The position numbers were made by a program, and so were the translations under genes. The notes under the pieces are model-generated. The model had not been told where the DNA came from, searched no databases, and worked only from the letters and a program-made list of their open reading frames with translations. From contig NZ_JADEWG010000039.1 in the NCBI RefSeq assembly GCF_015207735.1, positions 1 to 51,797 of the forward strand: a DNA stretch of 51,797 nt. Direction: 5' to 3'. The first letter of the stretch is position 1; the number at the start of each line of letters is the position of its first letter. Below, in pieces: positions 48,102 through 51,797 of this stretch. Source of the DNA: [Phormidium] sp. LEGE 05292 (lineage in GTDB: Bacteria > Cyanobacteriota > Cyanobacteriia > Cyanobacteriales > Aerosakkonemataceae).

Positions 48102-50294
48102 TTACCTACTACTACGAGGTAAGAAAGCGATTGGGTTGACTGCTCCCTGGCCTTCGGGATGCACTTCAAAGTGGCAGTGAGGGCCAGTGCTACGCCCGGT
48201 GGTTCCCATCGCAGCAATATTTTGACCTTGCTCAACGATTTGTCCTTCTTGGACAAAAATGCGGCTGTTATGGGCATAGCGAGTCAGACTACCATCTGGA
48301 TGTCTAATCTGCACTAAATTGCCATAACCACCGGAATTCCAACGAGCATAAACTACAACACCTGGAGCCGAAGCAAAAATCGGTGTGCCAGTGGGAGCCG
48401 CAATATCAATCCCTCTGTGCATTCTGCCCCAGCGCCAACCATAACCAGAGGTTAGTGTTCCTCTTGCAGGCCACATATATCCAGTCATCTGTTGGTTAGC
48501 ACCAGGATAGTTGTTGTAAGGGTTCTCGATTGGTGGTAAATCGGGACTTACTGTTTGACCTGGTGTGTTTTGGTTGTAAGGCTGATATGGGTCTACACCT
48601 AATGGTGCTGTGGCAACCCTTTGTTGTCTTGTGTTTTGGGTTGGTGGTATCTGGTAATAAGTACGTGGTAAGTTAGCTGGCGCTTCTTCCGCACGTCTTT
48701 GGATTTCCGCTTGTAGAGCTTGGTTATATTGGTTAGGCCGGAAATCAGGATTGACTGGGTAATTGTTTGTGCCGCGTAATTGAGCAGCTGAGTTATTGGT
48801 GTTAGCAGTAGGTGGTGTTGCTGTCCTGCCATACCAAGCATTATTTGCTGGAGGATTAGCACCTGCTTGCTGCCGCCCATGCTGCCTGAGTTGGAGAATT
48901 TCCGCCCTTAGTCGCTCTACGTAAGGATTAGAATACTGTTTTGTTCTATTTTCAGGTTCTTGATTGGTAATGTTTTCTGCTAGAACAAACTGATTATTTT
49001 GAGTTTGAGCCGATAAATTGTCTTTGTGAGTCTCGCTAGTTGGCTTGCTAGCAGAAAGGAATTTGTTTCCAGTTGCAGAAGCCGAAATGCTTTCTACTGG
49101 TTCGTTTGCGGAAACATCCCAACCTGGTACATCATCTGTTCCTTGTTGAGTGAGTGGAAATGCAGTTGCGGTTACATCTGCTGGTGCATTTTCACTGATT
49201 GGTTGTGGTAGTAAGGCTGAAACTACTGGCAAGTTTGGTGCCGCGTTACTTGATAGCGTTTCAGGTGCCAAATTAGGTGAAGCTGAGTGGAATTCCGAGT
49301 ACTTTGTGCCCGACTGTTGGGTACTAATTGGTAAGGCGCTAACTGTGTTTTGGGGAACTTTCAGTTGCTGAGCAACTCGGATGCGATTGGGGTTATCCAG
49401 TTGGTTAGCTTTTGCTAGGGTGGCTACGGAAACATCATATTTCCGTGCGATCGCTTCGATCGTATCTCCTGGTCTAACTTGATAAACTACTGAAATGGTA
49501 GGTTCTTCTACCTGTAGCTGTTGCCCTAACTCCGCCTTGGCTTTTGGCTGTACCATCTCTGTTGGCTTGACTGTTGCCACCTGAGCTTGCCATTGGGGAG
49601 AAACTGGTTCTACAGCTGGGGATGATTCGATAATCGGGTGCAATTGTCTAGAAACTACTGTTGGTACAACAGGTTCGCTGACAGGCACTGATGACTTAAT
49701 AGAAGACTCCTCAGACTTCCACTCCGCCAGACTATTTCTCAAGCGGTTCGATGACTCTTTCAGACGATTGAGTGCTACCGCTTGTTTAACTTTTAAAAGT
49801 TGGTCAACGCTACTTGCTGTAGCTGTTTCACCACTGGGTGTTTCTGACACTATCGCTGGTTGTTCAAGGATGGCACTTTGGCTTTCAGTTCCATCACTAT
49901 TGTGATTTAGGGATGAAATCTGATTTACCGAGTTCCCCTCTGTTGAACTAGCATTAGCAGATAATTCTTGGTTTTGATGTGCCAGCGGCTTTGGTTCTAG
50001 TGCTTCTTCTGTGACCGATTTAACCTCTTGAGAACCCATTGTCTCGGTCAGGGAATTGGTAACTGTTGATACTGCCCAATTAGCTTTTGGTTCAGTAGCT
50101 ACCGCACTGTCTCCCTGACGTGGTAGTAGGACGCTACTAGACGCTCCCATTGAAATAGCTAAGCCAATCATAGCCGCAGAGGTACGGGCTCTTCGGTTTA
50201 CCTCTGGTGGAATTGGCTTGAAAGATCCCACCATCGAGCAATCTGCTGTACAAGCTGGGATGGGATTAATCTTCTGCGTCAATGCTCGTTTCAA
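48102..50294 (-). CDS. LysM and M23 peptidoglycan endopeptidase
   Basis: A cell-wall hydrolase or division-associated factor (NlpD/EnvC-like), about 730 residues. Residues are given in a frame seven longer, starting at 50315. A hydrophobic segment (about 45-65, RTSAAMIGLAISMGASSSVL) sits near the N-terminus. The LysM domain is at about 276-320 (YQVRPGDTIEAIARKYDVS). A long Gln/Asn/Pro-rich region precedes the C-terminal M23 domain, with His633 and Asp637 in HRGID and HCH at 713-715. All zinc and catalytic residues are present. I start it at TTG 50294, 7 bases after a perfect AGGAGG; the GTG at 50315 has no such site. Confidence 0.88.
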   Translation of the reverse strand: MKRALTQKINPIPACTADCSMVGSFKPIPPEVNRRARTSAAMIGLAISMGASSSVLLPRQGDSAVATEPKANWAVSTVTNSLTETMGSQEVKSVTEEALEPKPLAHQNQELSANASSTEGNSVNQISSLNHNSDGTESQSAILEQPAIVSETPSGETATASSVDQLLKVKQAVALNRLKESSNRLRNSLAEWKSEESSIKSSVPVSEPVVPTVVSRQLHPIIESSPAVEPVSPQWQAQVATVKPTEMVQPKAKAELGQQLQVEEPTISVVYQVRPGDTIEAIARKYDVSVATLAKANQLDNPNRIRVAQQLKVPQNTVSALPISTQQSGTKYSEFHSASPNLAPETLSSNAAPNLPVVSALLPQPISENAPADVTATAFPLTQQGTDDVPGWDVSANEPVESISASATGNKFLSASKPTSETHKDNLSAQTQNNQFVLAENITNQEPENRTKQYSNPYVERLRAEILQLRQHGRQQAGANPPANNAWYGRTATPPTANTNNSAAQLRGTNNYPVNPDFRPNQYNQALQAEIQRRAEEAPANLPRTYYQIPPTQNTRQQRVATAPLGVDPYQPYNQNTPGQTVSPDLPPIENPYNNYPGANQQMTGYMWPARGTLTSGYGWRWGRMHRGIDIAAPTGTPIFASAPGVVVYARWNSGGYGNLVQIRHPDGSLTRYAHNSRIFVQEGQIVEQGQNIAAMGTTGRSTGPHCHFEVHPEGQGAVNPIAFLPRSSR

Positions 50295-50309
50295 AAAACG
50301 ACCTCCTAC
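50288..50309 (-). promoter_or_regulatory. Ribosome-binding site that fixes the LysM/M23 start
   Basis: On the minus strand, AGGAGGT at about 50302-50308 lies 7 bases before a TTG codon (50292-50294). The longer frame's GTG start would place this sequence inside the coding region. The downstream residues LKRALTQK resemble how cyanobacterial members of this family begin. Confidence 0.7.
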
Positions 50310-50315
50310 TTTCAC

Positions 50316-51128
50316 TAGCGTTTAACTGCCCTGATGGATGCTTTGTCAAACTTTACCAAACCTGTGATTGGTATCACATTTGCTTTTGATCCAGATCACT
50401 GACAGTAAAGATGCTTAAGCAAGGGTACCTTGATTTTTCAATTTAGACAAGTTTACAAGACTTAATAAATTTGCGCTAGCTGATTAAACCCTGAGTGGTG
50501 AATAATTAATATTGCTTTTATGGGCTATTAAGCGAGGTTTCCTGAACTAGAGTTACAGGTATTATCCAGGGCTAAATCGCACTTCTGCAAATTCATGTAA
50601 ATCATTAAGCTTAAGTGGTAGATGCTTTTTGTTTACTTCATAGATTTATAGCACCATCAGAACAAAACTCAATACCTAAATTGCATTTAGCCTGTTTGAG
50701 ACTTGGTGCTGATTCGATCGACCATCACTAAATCGCAGCCTAAAAGCAAAACAGTTAAGCTAGAAATGTACTACAACTTCTGCCTCTGTGAATAGTAGTT
50801 TGGCAAAAATTGAAGAATCTCTATTAGTGGATCTCTCACTAGCAATGGTTGAATCAATAGAAATTTCTTATGCTAACTCTTTAAATTTATCTTATTAAAT
50901 AAAAAATACTCAATGATGCTGAACAACAGGCGAGATATAGTTTTAATCTGTTTCAATAGTTCAGAATGTTCGATATTTACCGAAGACAATTTTGGATATT
51001 TTGATGTATATATGCAAATTTAGAGTTAGTTGACAAAGAGCTTGTAGAGGTATATATTTACTTGGATCTAGTAAGCCGAGATGTGAGGAGAGAATGCGGC
51101 TCTAGTGATTAACGGAGAATGGTTTTAG
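50316..51128. other. Long intergenic region upstream of the LysM/M23 gene
   Basis: An 813-bp AT-rich gap. I looked for a cyclic-di-AMP (ydaO) riboswitch, which often precedes such wall hydrolases, and found no matching core motif. No coding frame, tRNA or strong repeat is visible. Confidence 0.45.
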
Positions 51129-51590
51129 TTAGTCTAAATAACCAAGTTGTCGCCTAGCCTCAAATAAGCCAGCTGCTACGCTTACCGAGAGATTTAAGCT
51201 GCGAACACCAGGCTCAGACATGGGAATGTAAACTGTTTCTGTACAGATTGCCAGTATGTCTGGTGGTAGTCCTTTGGTTTCGCTACCGAACAATAGCCAG
51301 TCATCAATTTGAAATTGAAGTTTCAGATAGCTGCATTTTCCCGAAGTACTGAATCCAATTAATCTTCCACCAAGTTGTTGATGTAGAGCAAGAAATTCTG
51401 ACCAAGACTGGTGATTGTGTAATTTTACAAAAGGCCAGTAATCTAAACCTGCTCTTTTCAGGTAACGATCGCTAATTTCAAACCCCAAAGGCCCGACTAA
51501 ATGCAGTTCTGTGCCTGTAGCGGCACAAGTTCGGGCAATATTGCCTGTATTGGGGGGAATCTCGGGGTTTACCAAAACCACTTTAGCCAT
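51129..51590 (-). CDS. trmL: tRNA (cytidine/uridine-34 2'-O)-methyltransferase
   Basis: A SPOUT-family enzyme that methylates the wobble ribose of tRNA-Leu isoacceptors. The 153-residue length is standard. The motifs are typical: NPEIPPNTGNIARTCAATG at the start, LFGSETKGLP (about 100-109), and the SAM-knot end IPMSEPGVRSLNLSVSVAAGLFE. ATG 51590 gives the classical MAKVVLVNPEIP start; a GTG at 51617 would add nine atypical residues. No neighbour in the window is linked to tRNA modification. Confidence 0.93.
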   Translation of the reverse strand: MAKVVLVNPEIPPNTGNIARTCAATGTELHLVGPLGFEISDRYLKRAGLDYWPFVKLHNHQSWSEFLALHQQLGGRLIGFSTSGKCSYLKLQFQIDDWLLFGSETKGLPPDILAICTETVYIPMSEPGVRSLNLSVSVAAGLFEARRQLGYLD

Positions 51591-51797
51591 GAGGAGTTTA
51601 TGCTTGTGCGATCGCACTAATCTGTAAATATTACTTTTTCAAATTTTACTAACAAATTAGTCTCATTTAATAGTTTTTATTAATCAAACAAATGCTGAAT
51701 CGATTGATTAAATATTCTGATGGTTCTGGGGAGGTGGGGAGGTGAGGAGAAAAGGGGACATGTGTAATTTTTACACTCTGCTCATGTTCTCCTGTGC
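51591..51797. other. Right edge, no gene recognised
   Basis: About 200 bp of mostly AT-rich sequence, with a purine-rich run containing GGGGAGGTGGGGAGGTGAGGAG near 51728-51750, another simple-repeat tract. It continues past the window. Confidence 0.4.

Noticed and set aside
50316-51128. Cyclic-di-AMP riboswitch upstream of the LysM/M23 gene
   Set aside because: Expected from gene context in some cyanobacteria, but none of the ydaO core motifs is visible on the minus strand.

Overview
The window is a chromosomal segment of a cyanobacterium. The evidence is the frequent GCGATCGC (HIP1) octamer, an atpB-atpC pair split from the rest of the ATP synthase genes, a CcmP carboxysome shell protein, an ethylene-receptor-like sensor, PEP-CTERM surface proteins, ComFB-type proteins and the short tandem repeats (CCCCTTGT and GCAGAAG families) typical of filamentous cyanobacteria. 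Base composition is AT-rich. I cannot name the genus; an Oscillatoriales- or Nostocales-like filamentous organism is plausible.

Layout. 1-9.8 kb: a copper/ethylene-type sensor with GGDEF and EAL domains, a PfkB kinase, an inositol-phosphatase-family enzyme, a methyltransferase, a TPR protein, an S9 peptidase, UraD and a short-chain dehydrogenase. 9.9-11.4 kb: ccmP followed closely by a pentapeptide-repeat gene. 11.4-16.4 kb: a drug/metabolite transporter with a large coiled-coil extension, two ComFB paralogues, a phage-type Gp157 protein and an SGNH hydrolase. 16.5-18.4 kb: atpB-atpC. 18.6-23.5 kb: three PEP-CTERM proteins, two of them sister choice-of-anchor-L-like proteins, then a third ComFB. 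24-24.5 kb: back-to-back remnants of an NB-ARC/vMAP-type regulator and a calpain-type protease. 24.5-29 kb: a degenerate pyruvate-kinase-like protein, a frameshifted HicB-like gene and dnaK. 29-36 kb: an ADP-ribosylglycohydrolase remnant, feoA-feoB, a sugar-type ABC ATPase carrying a repeat-derived insertion, a truncated phosphatase and a gyrA/parC-type topoisomerase subunit. 36-38 kb: a response regulator and a compact IS200/IS605-like element encoding an IsrB-type RuvC protein with its omega RNA. 38-43.5 kb: a TPR protein and a MacAB/DevBCA-type export system. 43.5-51.6 kb: a large multi-PAS histidine kinase, tRNA-Met, a LysM/M23 peptidase and trmL.

How it fits together. Most genes are housekeeping or stand-alone. 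Real functional units are ccmP plus the pentapeptide gene, atpB-atpC, feoA-feoB, and the adaptor-permease-ATPase exporter. Cyclic-di-GMP is a recurring theme: one GGDEF/EAL sensor plus three ComFB proteins, a family reported to bind cyclic dinucleotides. The most notable element is the IsrB-type RNA-guided system with a recognisable HEARO/omega RNA. A second theme is genome decay: at least five gene remnants, several foldback or MITE-like repeats between genes, and one repeat that has entered a coding sequence in frame.
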